Of a stretch of 64,000 nucleotides of DNA, positions 12,083 through 20,329 are shown one piece after another; positions within the stretch are counted from its first letter, which is position 1; every line of letters begins with the position of its first letter. A program made the translations under genes and the position numbers. The stretch covers positions 1 through 64,000 of the forward strand of contig NZ_LUAW01000072.1 in the NCBI RefSeq assembly GCF_001605895.1. Reading direction: 5' to 3'. The notes under the pieces are model-generated. The model saw only the letters and a program-made list of their open reading frames with translations. It had not been told where the DNA came from and searched no databases. The DNA comes from Acinetobacter pragensis. Lineage in GTDB: Bacteria > Pseudomonadota > Gammaproteobacteria > Pseudomonadales > Moraxellaceae.

Positions 12083-12112
12083 ATTATACAAGCAAATGAG
12101 AATAATTACCAA
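12083..12112 (-). promoter_or_regulatory. feoA promoter with embedded Fur box
   Basis: On the minus strand a TTGGTA -35 (12112-12107) and a perfect TATAAT -10 (12088-12083) are 18 bases apart. Between and partly over them, bases 12092-12110 match 14 of 19 positions of the Fur consensus GATAATGATAATCATTATC. Iron-loaded Fur bound there would block polymerase. This fits the known iron control of feo operons; binding itself is inferred. Confidence 0.7.
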
Positions 12113-12227
12113 ATCAGATTCGATTTCAATTCTCATTTCCAAACGGCGCATCGACAGGAAAAACAAATTGCATTACATTGCATCATGCCCTCTCTTTCGG
12201 GGCAAAGCGCCAATAAGTTGAAATTGC

Positions 12228-13145
12228 ATGTTAAATAAAAAACCGCGTGTCCCTGCGCCCGTTACAATTCCTGAACAGCTGAGCTTTTTACAAGGCTTCC
12301 GCGATTTTCTGATCGCCCAGACGGTCAGCCCGCATACGCGCAATGCTTATTTATCTGATTTGATTCAATGCAGTGAAAGCTGCTTAAGCCCTATGCCGGC
12401 GTGGAGCAGCGATGATATTTCTGATGTGCTGCTGGCCTTGACCAAGCAAGGCAAGAGTCCGCGCTCCATTGCCCGCACGCTGTCTGCGCTACGCTCTTTT
12501 TTTAAATTTCTGCGTGAACAGAAGCTGCGTGACGACAATCCGGTCAGTACCCATAAAACTCCTAAGCTAGGCCGCGCCCTGCCCAAAGACTTATCTGAGG
12601 CTGACGTGGAAGCGCTGATTCATGCGCCGGACATCAGCACCGCCTTAGGCCTGCGGGACCGGGCAATGCTGGAAGTCTTATATGCCTGCGGCCTGCGGGT
12701 GACAGAATTGCTGAACTTGCGTTTGGATCTGATCAATTTAAAGCAGGGCTATTTGCGCATTGTCGGCAAAGGCAACAAAGAACGCTTGGTTCCATTAGGG
12801 CAGTTCGCCTGCGAATGGGTGGAAAAATATTTAAATGAAGCCCGTGCAGCTTTATATAAGACATCAACCGATTACCTGTTTTTAACCCAGCACGGCGGCA
12901 TTATGAGCCGGCAGAATTTTTGGTATGCCATTAAACGCTATGCGCTGCAGGCCAATATCCAGTCAGAACTCTCACCGCATACCTTAAGGCATGCTTTTGC
13001 CACCCATTTGCTGAATCACGGTGCGGATTTGCGGGTGGTGCAAATGCTGCTTGGCCACAGCGATTTATCCACCACGCAAATTTATACCCATGTTGCGCAA
13101 GTGCGCATGCAGCAGTTGCATGCGGCGCATCATCCGCGCGCGTAA
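12228..13145 (+). CDS. xerC: tyrosine recombinase XerC
   Basis: XerC acts with XerD at dif to resolve chromosome dimers. The 305-residue protein has an N-terminal SAM-like DNA-binding domain (about 18-105) and a C-terminal catalytic domain. Catalytic residues are visible as Arg157, Lys181, His251-x2-Arg254, His277 and the nucleophile Tyr286. No excisionase, integrase cargo or direct repeats lie nearby, so it is the housekeeping recombinase and not a mobile-element integrase. Confidence 0.93.
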   Translation: MLNKKPRVPAPVTIPEQLSFLQGFRDFLIAQTVSPHTRNAYLSDLIQCSESCLSPMPAWSSDDISDVLLALTKQGKSPRSIARTLSALRSFFKFLREQKLRDDNPVSTHKTPKLGRALPKDLSEADVEALIHAPDISTALGLRDRAMLEVLYACGLRVTELLNLRLDLINLKQGYLRIVGKGNKERLVPLGQFACEWVEKYLNEARAALYKTSTDYLFLTQHGGIMSRQNFWYAIKRYALQANIQSELSPHTLRHAFATHLLNHGADLRVVQMLLGHSDLSTTQIYTHVAQVRMQQLHAAHHPRA

Positions 13146-13154
13146 TCAAATTGG

Positions 13155-13168
13155 CTTAGACGTCTAAG
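13155..13168. promoter_or_regulatory. 14-bp perfect palindrome upstream of dsbC
   Basis: CTTAGACGTCTAAG reads the same on both strands, and another CTAAG follows at once. It sits in the roughly 100-base gap between xerC and dsbC, ahead of a possible promoter. It has the size of an operator half-site pair. I know no regulator that binds it. Confidence 0.35.
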
Positions 13169-13248
13169 ACTAAGAAGTTTTATGCGTTATGCGTTTTTTT
13201 GCTATGCTAACCCACCAGTTTTATAAAGCTAAAAGAAAAGGGTTGTTT

Positions 13249-14061
13249 ATGTTATTTACCCGTTCAACATTTTTTATTGCATGCACTCTTGCCGCCGGCA
13301 TGGGGCTAAGCGCGTGTTCAAAATCCAATAATGAAGAAAAACAAGCGCCCTTGACCGCCAGCACCCCCGCAACAGGTGAAGCATCCACATTGACTGAACG
13401 CAATGCGCAGCAGCGTCTGGTCAGCACCCTGCAGGACGGCCTGAAAAAAGCCAATATCAATGCCAAAATCACCAGCGCTCAGCCCACTGAAGTGCCTAAC
13501 TTATACTGGGTAAGTTTTGAAGGCATGCCTTCCGTTTATGCCACAGCGGACGGCAAATACATTTTTCAGGGCGAAATTGTCCGCTTAGGCGGCAAAGAAT
13601 TGCATAACGTCAGTCAAAATCTGCAGGCAGCCAATACTAAAAAAATCTTTGAACAGCTGAAAACTGAAGACCTGATCGTCTACAAAGCCAAAGGCAAAAC
13701 CAAGCATGTGGTCTATGTCTTTACTGACGCCAGCTGCCCGTATTGCCACAAGCTGCATGAGCATATGGATGAAATCAACAGCAAAGGCATAGAAGTCCGC
13801 TATATCGCTTGGCCGCGCGGCGAACAGTTTATTCCTGCAATGGAAAGCGTCTGGTGCAGCAAAGACCGTCAGGAAGCGTTCAATCAGGCCATTTCTGGCG
13901 CACAGCTGCCGCCTGCCGCATGCAAAAACCCAGTGCGTGACATGTATCAAATGGGCCTGAATATCGGTGTCAACGGCACACCGGCCATCTACACGACTGA
14001 CGGCGTTTATTTGGGCGGCTACATGGAGCCGGGCGAGCTGCAAGAACGTTTAAATAAATAA
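13249..14061 (+). CDS. dsbC: thiol:disulfide interchange protein DsbC, predicted lipoprotein
   Basis: DsbC shuffles wrong disulfides in periplasmic proteins. After an N-terminal dimerisation domain (about residues 45-120) comes a thioredoxin fold with the active site Cys163-Pro-Tyr-Cys166 and a later cis-Pro loop (NGTPAIYT). The N-terminus has a lipobox Leu-Ser-Ala-Cys23, so this copy is probably membrane-anchored, unlike the soluble E. coli enzyme. A second cysteine pair lies near the C-terminal part (WC ... AACK). I start at ATG 13249, behind AAAAGGG; the frame is open to 13189. It is transcribed alone or with hom. Confidence 0.9.
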   Translation: MLFTRSTFFIACTLAAGMGLSACSKSNNEEKQAPLTASTPATGEASTLTERNAQQRLVSTLQDGLKKANINAKITSAQPTEVPNLYWVSFEGMPSVYATADGKYIFQGEIVRLGGKELHNVSQNLQAANTKKIFEQLKTEDLIVYKAKGKTKHVVYVFTDASCPYCHKLHEHMDEINSKGIEVRYIAWPRGEQFIPAMESVWCSKDRQEAFNQAISGAQLPPAACKNPVRDMYQMGLNIGVNGTPAIYTTDGVYLGGYMEPGELQERLNK

Positions 14062-14185
14062 TTTTTATTGGTTAAATTACTGTTTTTTATACATAGTGAG
14101 AAAGTTGTGAATCTCCTAGAGTCAGGGCATTTTTTTAGCTATGATCTAGGTTCGCTTAAAGTAGATGAATATTATGGAGTGTGAC

Positions 14186-15490
14186 GTGAAACCAGTTCGT
14201 CTGGCAATCCTCGGTCTAGGTACTGTGGGTGGTGGTGCCCTTAAACTATTAAAAGAAAATGCTGCTGAGATTAAACGTCGCACCGGTCGTGAAATTGAAA
14301 TTACCCATGTCGGTACGCGCCGCCCGCGCCCCGACCTTGATCTTCCTGCATCGGTTAAGCAAAGCGCCGACCTGATGGACATTGTGCGTCAGCCCGATGT
14401 TGATGTCGTCGTGGAAGTCATGGGCGGTATTCATCCGGCCTATGAAGTCATCATGGAAGCGATTAAACACGGCAAGCAGGTTGTGACTGCAAATAAAGCG
14501 CTTTTGGCAGAATATGGCAATGAATTATTTAAGCTGGCAGATGACCATCACGTTCAGATTGCCTATGAAGCAGCGGTCGCCGGCGGTATTCCGATTATTA
14601 AAGTGATGCGTGAAGGCTTGGCTGCCAACAAAATTGACTGGCTGGCCGGCATCATCAACGGCACTGGCAACTTCATTCTGACTGAAATGCGTGAAAAAGG
14701 CCGCGCGTTTGCTGACGTGCTCAAAGAAGCGCAAGAGCTCGGCTACGCAGAAGCTGATCCAACTTTTGACGTTGAAGGCATTGATGCGGCGCACAAGCTG
14801 ACATTATTGGCATCCATCGCTTTTGGCATTCCGCTTCAGTTTGACAAAGTCTTCACTGAAGGCATCAGCAAAGTGACTGCTCAGGATGTAAAATACGCTG
14901 AAGAACTCGGTTTCCGCATTAAGCATCTAGGCATTGCCCGCCGTGCGGCAACGGGCATTGAACTTCGCGTCCATCCTACATTGATTCCTGAAGACCAGCT
15001 GATTGCCAATGTGAATGGCGTTAAAAATGCTGTGCTGGTTCAAGCCAATGCGGTTGGCCCAACACTGTATTACGGCGCAGGCGCCGGTGCTGGCCCTACT
15101 GCTTCTGCCGTGGTTGCAGATGTGGTGGATATTGTCCGCGATATTTCGTATACCGAAGATGGCGCAGGCACTATTCCGCAGCTGGCATTTGAAAATCTGA
15201 CCGACTTGCCGATCTTAAGCCGTGAAGAAATGACCACAGGATACTACATCCGCATCAATGCCGAAGATCAAACCGGTGTTCTTGCAGATGTCACAACTAT
15301 TTTAAGCCGCAATGGCATCAGCATTGACGCTATTCTGCAGCAGCCGCGCTTAAAAGACCTTATTCCTATCGTGATTCTGACAGATCCTGTGAAAGAATCA
15401 AAAATGGATGAAGCCCTTCAACAAATTCAGGCATTGCCCGTCATTCATGGCGAAATTGTACGAATTCGTTTAGAATCGCTTGATAATTAA
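14186..15490 (+). CDS. hom: homoserine dehydrogenase
   Basis: This NAD(P)-dependent enzyme reduces aspartate semialdehyde to homoserine in the threonine and methionine pathway. It has the dinucleotide-binding GLGTVGGG near the N-terminus, the ANKALLAEYG and AGIINGTGNFIL signatures, and a C-terminal ACT domain (from about residue 350) that usually senses threonine. I take GTG 14186 as the start because GGAG lies six bases ahead and the protein then opens at the Rossmann fold; ATG 14165 is in frame but poorly supported. thrC follows about 57 bases later, so they form a threonine operon. Confidence 0.95.
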   Translation: MKPVRLAILGLGTVGGGALKLLKENAAEIKRRTGREIEITHVGTRRPRPDLDLPASVKQSADLMDIVRQPDVDVVVEVMGGIHPAYEVIMEAIKHGKQVVTANKALLAEYGNELFKLADDHHVQIAYEAAVAGGIPIIKVMREGLAANKIDWLAGIINGTGNFILTEMREKGRAFADVLKEAQELGYAEADPTFDVEGIDAAHKLTLLASIAFGIPLQFDKVFTEGISKVTAQDVKYAEELGFRIKHLGIARRAATGIELRVHPTLIPEDQLIANVNGVKNAVLVQANAVGPTLYYGAGAGAGPTASAVVADVVDIVRDISYTEDGAGTIPQLAFENLTDLPILSREEMTTGYYIRINAEDQTGVLADVTTILSRNGISIDAILQQPRLKDLIPIVILTDPVKESKMDEALQQIQALPVIHGEIVRIRLESLDN

Positions 15491-15547
15491 CCGGGTCAGG
15501 GGGAAACTCTCCCCTTGCCAAGCTCTACACACAATTGGAACATCATC

Positions 15548-16687
15548 ATGTCGAATGCCAATCGTTATACTGGTTTAGTTGACCGCTATCGCGACCGTTT
15601 ACCAGTGTCTGCAACTACTCGCGCAATTTCTTTGGGCGAAGGCAACACCCCACTGATTAAGCTGGAGAACATTCCACGCATTATTGGCAAAAATGTTGAA
15701 ATTTATGTGAAGTACGAGGGCTTAAACCCGACTGGTTCATTTAAAGACCGCGGCATGACTATGGCTGTAACAAAAGCTGTGGAAGAAGGCTCTAAAGCGA
15801 TTATCTGCGCATCTACCGGCAACACATCTGCTGCCGCTGCCGCTTATGCTGCACGTGCAGGGATCAAAGCGTTCGTTTTAATCCCAGAAGGCAAAATCGC
15901 CATGGGTAAAATGGCGCAGGCGATGATGTACGGTGCTGTAACCATGCAAATTCACGGTAACTTCGATGACGGCATGCGTCTGGTAAAAGAAGTTGCCGAC
16001 CAAGCGCCGGTGACGATTGTAAACTCAATCAACCCATACCGCTTGCAAGGTCAAAAAACCATTGCCTACGAAATCGTTGATGAGTTAGGCCGCGCGCCGG
16101 ATTACCACTGCTTGCCAGTCGGTAACGCAGGCAACATTACCGCGCATTGGATGGGCTATACAGAAGCGGTAGCCAATCAGCCGAAAGAAGAATTTGAGCA
16201 AGTGGTTTATGATCCGGCAACTGATCAGTTTACAGGTCCTAAGCCTGCTGGCTTGCCAATCATGGCGGGCTATCAAGCTTCTGGCGCAGCGCCTTTCTTG
16301 CGCGGCGCGCCTGTTGAAAACCCAGAAACTGTGGCTACAGCAATCCGTATCGGCAACCCGCAAAGCTGGAATCACGCTAAAGCGGTTGTACGCGATTCTA
16401 AAGGCTGGTTTGACGAGCTTCAGGATGCTGAGATCCTAGAGGCGCAGCGCCTGCTTTCAATGTATGAAGGCGTCTTTGTCGAGCCTGCATCTGCGGCTTC
16501 TATTGGCGGCGCAATCCGCGATATTAAAGCAGGTAAAATTGCTGAAGGTTCTGTAATTGTCTGCACGGTAACCGGCAACGGCCTGAAAGATCCAGATACA
16601 GCCATCAAACAATGCCAAGATGCAGTAATGCTGTCGATTGACGCGACTATGGATCAAGTACGCGATTCGATTCTTTCAAATATGTAA
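15548..16687 (+). CDS. thrC: threonine synthase
   Basis: ThrC converts phosphohomoserine to threonine using pyridoxal phosphate. The PLP lysine is Lys66 in the motif SFKDRG, and the phosphate-binding loop GNAGNITA is present. The 379-residue length fits the short threonine synthase class. ATG 15548 with GGA upstream is preferred to 15515. Between hom and thrC lies a small G/C hairpin near 15500-15515 without a T tail. A strong terminator follows at 16704. Confidence 0.95.
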   Translation: MSNANRYTGLVDRYRDRLPVSATTRAISLGEGNTPLIKLENIPRIIGKNVEIYVKYEGLNPTGSFKDRGMTMAVTKAVEEGSKAIICASTGNTSAAAAAYAARAGIKAFVLIPEGKIAMGKMAQAMMYGAVTMQIHGNFDDGMRLVKEVADQAPVTIVNSINPYRLQGQKTIAYEIVDELGRAPDYHCLPVGNAGNITAHWMGYTEAVANQPKEEFEQVVYDPATDQFTGPKPAGLPIMAGYQASGAAPFLRGAPVENPETVATAIRIGNPQSWNHAKAVVRDSKGWFDELQDAEILEAQRLLSMYEGVFVEPASAASIGGAIRDIKAGKIAEGSVIVCTVTGNGLKDPDTAIKQCQDAVMLSIDATMDQVRDSILSNM

Positions 16688-16703
16688 TCCGTCTTTGAAA
16701 ATG

Positions 16704-16732
16704 AAAAAGCCCTGCAGTTGCAGGGCTTTTTT
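16704..16732 (+). terminator. terminator of hom-thrC
   Basis: A 13-bp stem (16704-16716 with 16719-16731) around a two-base GT loop, flanked by A and T runs, ends the threonine operon. Confidence 0.9.
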
Positions 16733-16743
16733 ATTTCAGACAT

Positions 16744-16774
16744 AAAAAACACCTGATCATGCTGCAATCAGGTG
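16744..16774 (-). terminator. terminator of pbpG
   Basis: CACCTGAT (16750-16757) pairs with ATCAGGTG (16767-16774). On the minus strand a T-run follows, so it ends pbpG. Confidence 0.75.
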
Positions 16775-16819
16775 TGAGTCGAATGAATTAACTTTACGGC
16801 ACTAAAATAAATTCATGCA

Positions 16820-17884
16820 TTAAATGCGTTTTGGAAGCTGTGAAACCCAAGTCATTAAACGGGTTGCATCATTTGTGCGGGCTGCTGAAGAGTCTGCACC
16901 CAGCAGCACAACAACGGCAGGACGGTTATTCAGCGTAGTATGCATGACCACACAGCGCCCCGCTTCATTGATATAGCCGGTCTTCGACAAGTTGATATTC
17001 CAGCCACCATTGCGCACCAGCGCATTGGTATTGTTCGATTTCAGCACGCGGTAACCCAGATTGAAATCATAGCTTGGCGTTGTTGAAAATTGGCGGATCA
17101 AACCATACTGAGATGCAGTATTGACTAAAATCCCCAAATCACGCGCCGAAGCGACGTTGCCAGGGTGCAAACCAGTCGATTCAACATAATGTGTTGAGTT
17201 CATGCCAAGTGAACGCGCTTTAGCATTCATGGCCGCAAAAAATGCAGGGCGGCCGCCCGGATAAGTCCGCGCCAAAGCTGAAGCTGCTGGGTTTTCAGAT
17301 TTCATCAAAGCGAACAGCAGCGCTTCTGCACGGTTCATGCTGTCGCCCGCACGCAGCGTTGAACTTGAACTTTTACAGCCTGAACAAGAAAAATCGCCTT
17401 GCTGCAGCGTAATTTTTTCAGACATATTCAGGCGGGAATCAGAAATCACCACCGCAGTCATCAGTTTAGTCAATGAGGCGATCGGGAACGCGGTGTTGCT
17501 GTTTTTACTGTACAGCACTTCGCCGGTCTGTCCATCCATCACCAAAGCCGCACGGGCATTGACTGAAGGCTGGTTCGAATAGCCGCTGGCGCTGGTGTCA
17601 AAGATCTGCACCTTTTTAGCCGGAGCAGCCGGCGCTGCGCCATTTGAACTGCGGACAGACGTGCTGACTTTAATTGAGCCTTGCGGTGAAAGTTCACCTT
17701 CATCACCTGCTGTCGCAGATACGTCGCCATTCAGCAGCTGGTTGGCTTCTTCAGAAGACCAGCTGAGCTTTGCTTGATCGGAACCGGAATTCATCACAAT
17801 TTCAGCAAAACTCATTGAGCTCATGCCAAACAGAAATGAAATTCCCAGCACACGCATTAAAGATTTATTTGAATTCTTCACCAT
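16820..17884 (-). CDS. pbpG: D-alanyl-D-alanine endopeptidase, PBP7/8 type
   Basis: This penicillin-binding serine peptidase cuts peptide cross-links in peptidoglycan. It has an export signal (cut near residue 28), a low-complexity spacer of about 60 residues, and then the S11 peptidase domain. Catalytic motifs are Ser137-Leu-Thr-Lys140, the SEN triad and the KTG box (SKTGYINEAG). A cysteine pair (SCSGCKSS) sits between the first two motifs. At 354 residues it is longer than the 310-residue E. coli PBP7 because of the spacer. It is divergent from gacA. Confidence 0.93.
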   Translation of the reverse strand: MVKNSNKSLMRVLGISFLFGMSSMSFAEIVMNSGSDQAKLSWSSEEANQLLNGDVSATAGDEGELSPQGSIKVSTSVRSSNGAAPAAPAKKVQIFDTSASGYSNQPSVNARAALVMDGQTGEVLYSKNSNTAFPIASLTKLMTAVVISDSRLNMSEKITLQQGDFSCSGCKSSSSTLRAGDSMNRAEALLFALMKSENPAASALARTYPGGRPAFFAAMNAKARSLGMNSTHYVESTGLHPGNVASARDLGILVNTASQYGLIRQFSTTPSYDFNLGYRVLKSNNTNALVRNGGWNINLSKTGYINEAGRCVVMHTTLNNRPAVVVLLGADSSAARTNDATRLMTWVSQLPKRI

Positions 17885-18089
17885 GATTCACTCAACTCAA
17901 TAAGGCAATATTTGCGTATTGCCTCTAATATGCCGTACATTTATACAATGGAGAACAATTTTCGTTCAAAGAAAGTTTAATAAGTTCTCCATTTTAGATA
18001 AGAATAGCATTGCTAATTTTGTCGTTTCATTGCAAGCTTATTTTGCGTTATGTAACAAAAAAGACGTTTTTCAGACAGGGAGAATACAG

Positions 18090-18725
18090 GTGATCACAGT
18101 TTTAGTTGTAGATGACCATGAATTGGTACGCACGGGAATTTGCAGAATGCTCGAAGACCATGCCGAAATTCAGGTTATTGGCCAAGCTGAATCTGGTGAA
18201 GAAGCGATTTCCTTGGTCCGGCTGGACCATCCCAATGTTGTTTTGCTCGATGTGAATATGCCTGGAATTGGCGGTGTAGAAACGACCCGCCGCCTGCTGC
18301 AAACTGCTCCTGAAACAAAAGTTCTGGCTGTCAGCGGCCTTGCTGAAGAGCCTTACCCGTCTTTACTGCTAAAAGCCGGAGCCAAAGGCTATATCACCAA
18401 AGGCGCGCCTGTGACTGAAATGGTTCGCGCCATCAATAAAGTCATGCAGGGCGGAAAATATTTCAGCGCAGATATTGCAGAACAGCTGGCCAGCTCGTAT
18501 TTATCCGATACGCAGCAATCCCCTTTCGATGCCTTATCAGAACGTGAAATGCAGGTCGCGATGATGGTGGTCAACTGCATCAGCGCGCAGGAAATTGCAG
18601 ACAAGCTGTTTGTCAGCGTAAAAACCGTCAACACTTACCGATACCGCATTTTTGAAAAACTGAGCATTGACAGCGATGTAAAGTTAACTCATTTAGCCAT
18701 CCGTTACGGACTCATTAAACCTTAA
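18090..18725 (+). CDS. gacA: response regulator GacA
   Basis: GacA is the LuxR-type response regulator of the Gac/Rsm global pathway. The receiver domain has acidic residues Asp8-Asp9, phosphorylation site Asp54 and the switch lysine in KGAP. The C-terminal HTH reads LSEREMQVAMMV ... NTYRYRIFEKL. I choose GTG 18090, with AGGGAGA upstream, giving 211 residues; the frame is open to 17919 but that extension has no homology. The cognate kinase GacS is not in this window. pilS follows after only 20 bases. Confidence 0.9.
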   Translation: MITVLVVDDHELVRTGICRMLEDHAEIQVIGQAESGEEAISLVRLDHPNVVLLDVNMPGIGGVETTRRLLQTAPETKVLAVSGLAEEPYPSLLLKAGAKGYITKGAPVTEMVRAINKVMQGGKYFSADIAEQLASSYLSDTQQSPFDALSEREMQVAMMVVNCISAQEIADKLFVSVKTVNTYRYRIFEKLSIDSDVKLTHLAIRYGLIKP

Positions 18726-18745
18726 ATCATTCCTCAGCAGGTCTC

Positions 18746-20311
18746 ATGAGTCAGCGCCTCAACCTTTCAGAATTCAATCAATATCATCTGGGCATTTGGT
18801 ACAGCGCTTACCGTTTCATTATCAGCTCTTGCCTGCTGATGATCTTTTTTATGACATATAGTCAGCTTAATACTCAATATCAATATCCGAAACTGTATCT
18901 GTATGCCCTGACCGCTTACGTGATTGTGTCCAGCCTGCAGTTTTTTGTGCTGAGTAAAGTGAAAGCGGGCATTGCAAAGCAGATGGTGCTGATTTTCTTT
19001 GCCGATGTGACTGCTTTGAGCCTGCTGACTTTGGCGCTGGACGGCCCCAACCTGCATCTCAGCCTGCTCTTTGTCATTACCATTTTTGCCGCCTCGATCT
19101 TGCTGGATGCAAAAAAAGCGCTGGTGATTACCTTGGTGGCAGTGATCAGTGTGGTGTATCAGCTGTTTTTAGGCTCCATTCTGGATTTTGCCTCACTGCG
19201 CAACATCGGCAACAGCGCCCTGCTGGCTTTTTTATTTTTTGTGGTCTACGGATGCGGTCAAATTGCTGTACGGCGCTTTCAAATTCTGGAAAATTTAAAC
19301 TTTTCGCAGTCGATTGAACTGAATCAGCTGCAGAATATCAACCGCTATATTCTAGAACAAATCGAAACAGGCTATCTGGTGCTGGATGAAAACTGTCATG
19401 TCGTGCTCAGCAATCCTGCCGCCTGCCATTTATTGGGAATCCCTGCCGCCTTCAGCACGGATAAATACCCGCTGTACATGACCCAGCCGGATTTATTTGA
19501 ACTGCTGAAATTTGAAGATCTGAAAGACGGCGAGAAATTTCAGTTTGAATCTCAGCAAAGCCTCTACCATATTCATGTGCATGTGCAGAAACTGATTGTG
19601 CCTCAGCAGCTGCTGACGCTGCTGGTGCTGCAGGATGCTCAAAAACTGAATCAGCAGGTGCAGCAGCTGAAACTGGCCGCCTTAGGCCAGCTGTCCGCCA
19701 GTATTGCCCACGAAATACGCAATCCTTTGGCTGCGATTGTACAGGCCAACGAACTGCTTGCGGACAGCGGCCCTGCGCAGCAGCAAATGCTCAGCGGCAT
19801 GATTGCCAAGCAGGCAAAGCGTATAGACAGCATTGTGCAAGATACGCTGAACATGGTGAAAAACCGCGAAACGCATGCTGTACAGCTGTGCTTAAACCGC
19901 TTCATACCGCAGCTGATTCAGGAAGATTTGGCCGATATTCAAACCAAAATTCAGCTGAATATTCAGAAGGACAGTGATATTTATTTTGACGAGGCGCAAT
20001 TGCGTCAAGTGCTGATTAATTTAATCAGAAACGCGATTCGGCATAATGATGCCAGTGCGCCCTATATCGAACTGAATATTTATCCGCATGAGAAAATAAT
20101 GAGACTGGATGTCCGTGATTTTGGGCAAGGGGTTGCTGTTCAGCATCGAACTTCACTATTTCAGCCTTTTTTCAGTACCGAAATTACTGGAACTGGTTTA
20201 GGATTGTACCTTGCACACAGCTTCTGTGAAGCGAATCAGGCTCAGCTCACCTATGTAGAACAACAACGGGGCGCCTGCTTTCGGCTGATTTGCCAACGTG
20301 CAGCGATTTAA
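18746..20311 (+). CDS. pilS: sensor histidine kinase PilS
   Basis: PilS is the inner-membrane kinase that senses pilin levels and phosphorylates PilR. About six hydrophobic segments fill the first 190 residues. A PAS-like region follows, then the dimerisation domain with phospho-accepting His322 in IAHEIRNPLAAI, and the ATPase domain with the N box (LINLIRNAI), DFGQG and GTGLGLYL. It lies between gacA and pilR with small gaps, so the three may share a transcript. Confidence 0.92.
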   Translation: MSQRLNLSEFNQYHLGIWYSAYRFIISSCLLMIFFMTYSQLNTQYQYPKLYLYALTAYVIVSSLQFFVLSKVKAGIAKQMVLIFFADVTALSLLTLALDGPNLHLSLLFVITIFAASILLDAKKALVITLVAVISVVYQLFLGSILDFASLRNIGNSALLAFLFFVVYGCGQIAVRRFQILENLNFSQSIELNQLQNINRYILEQIETGYLVLDENCHVVLSNPAACHLLGIPAAFSTDKYPLYMTQPDLFELLKFEDLKDGEKFQFESQQSLYHIHVHVQKLIVPQQLLTLLVLQDAQKLNQQVQQLKLAALGQLSASIAHEIRNPLAAIVQANELLADSGPAQQQMLSGMIAKQAKRIDSIVQDTLNMVKNRETHAVQLCLNRFIPQLIQEDLADIQTKIQLNIQKDSDIYFDEAQLRQVLINLIRNAIRHNDASAPYIELNIYPHEKIMRLDVRDFGQGVAVQHRTSLFQPFFSTEITGTGLGLYLAHSFCEANQAQLTYVEQQRGACFRLICQRAAI

Positions 20312-20329
20312 TTTTTTTGGGGTGAAATT

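Noticed and set aside
12228..13145. Tyrosine recombinase as a sign of an integrated element
   Set aside because: All features match housekeeping XerC; no attachment repeats, tRNA, or cargo genes are nearby.
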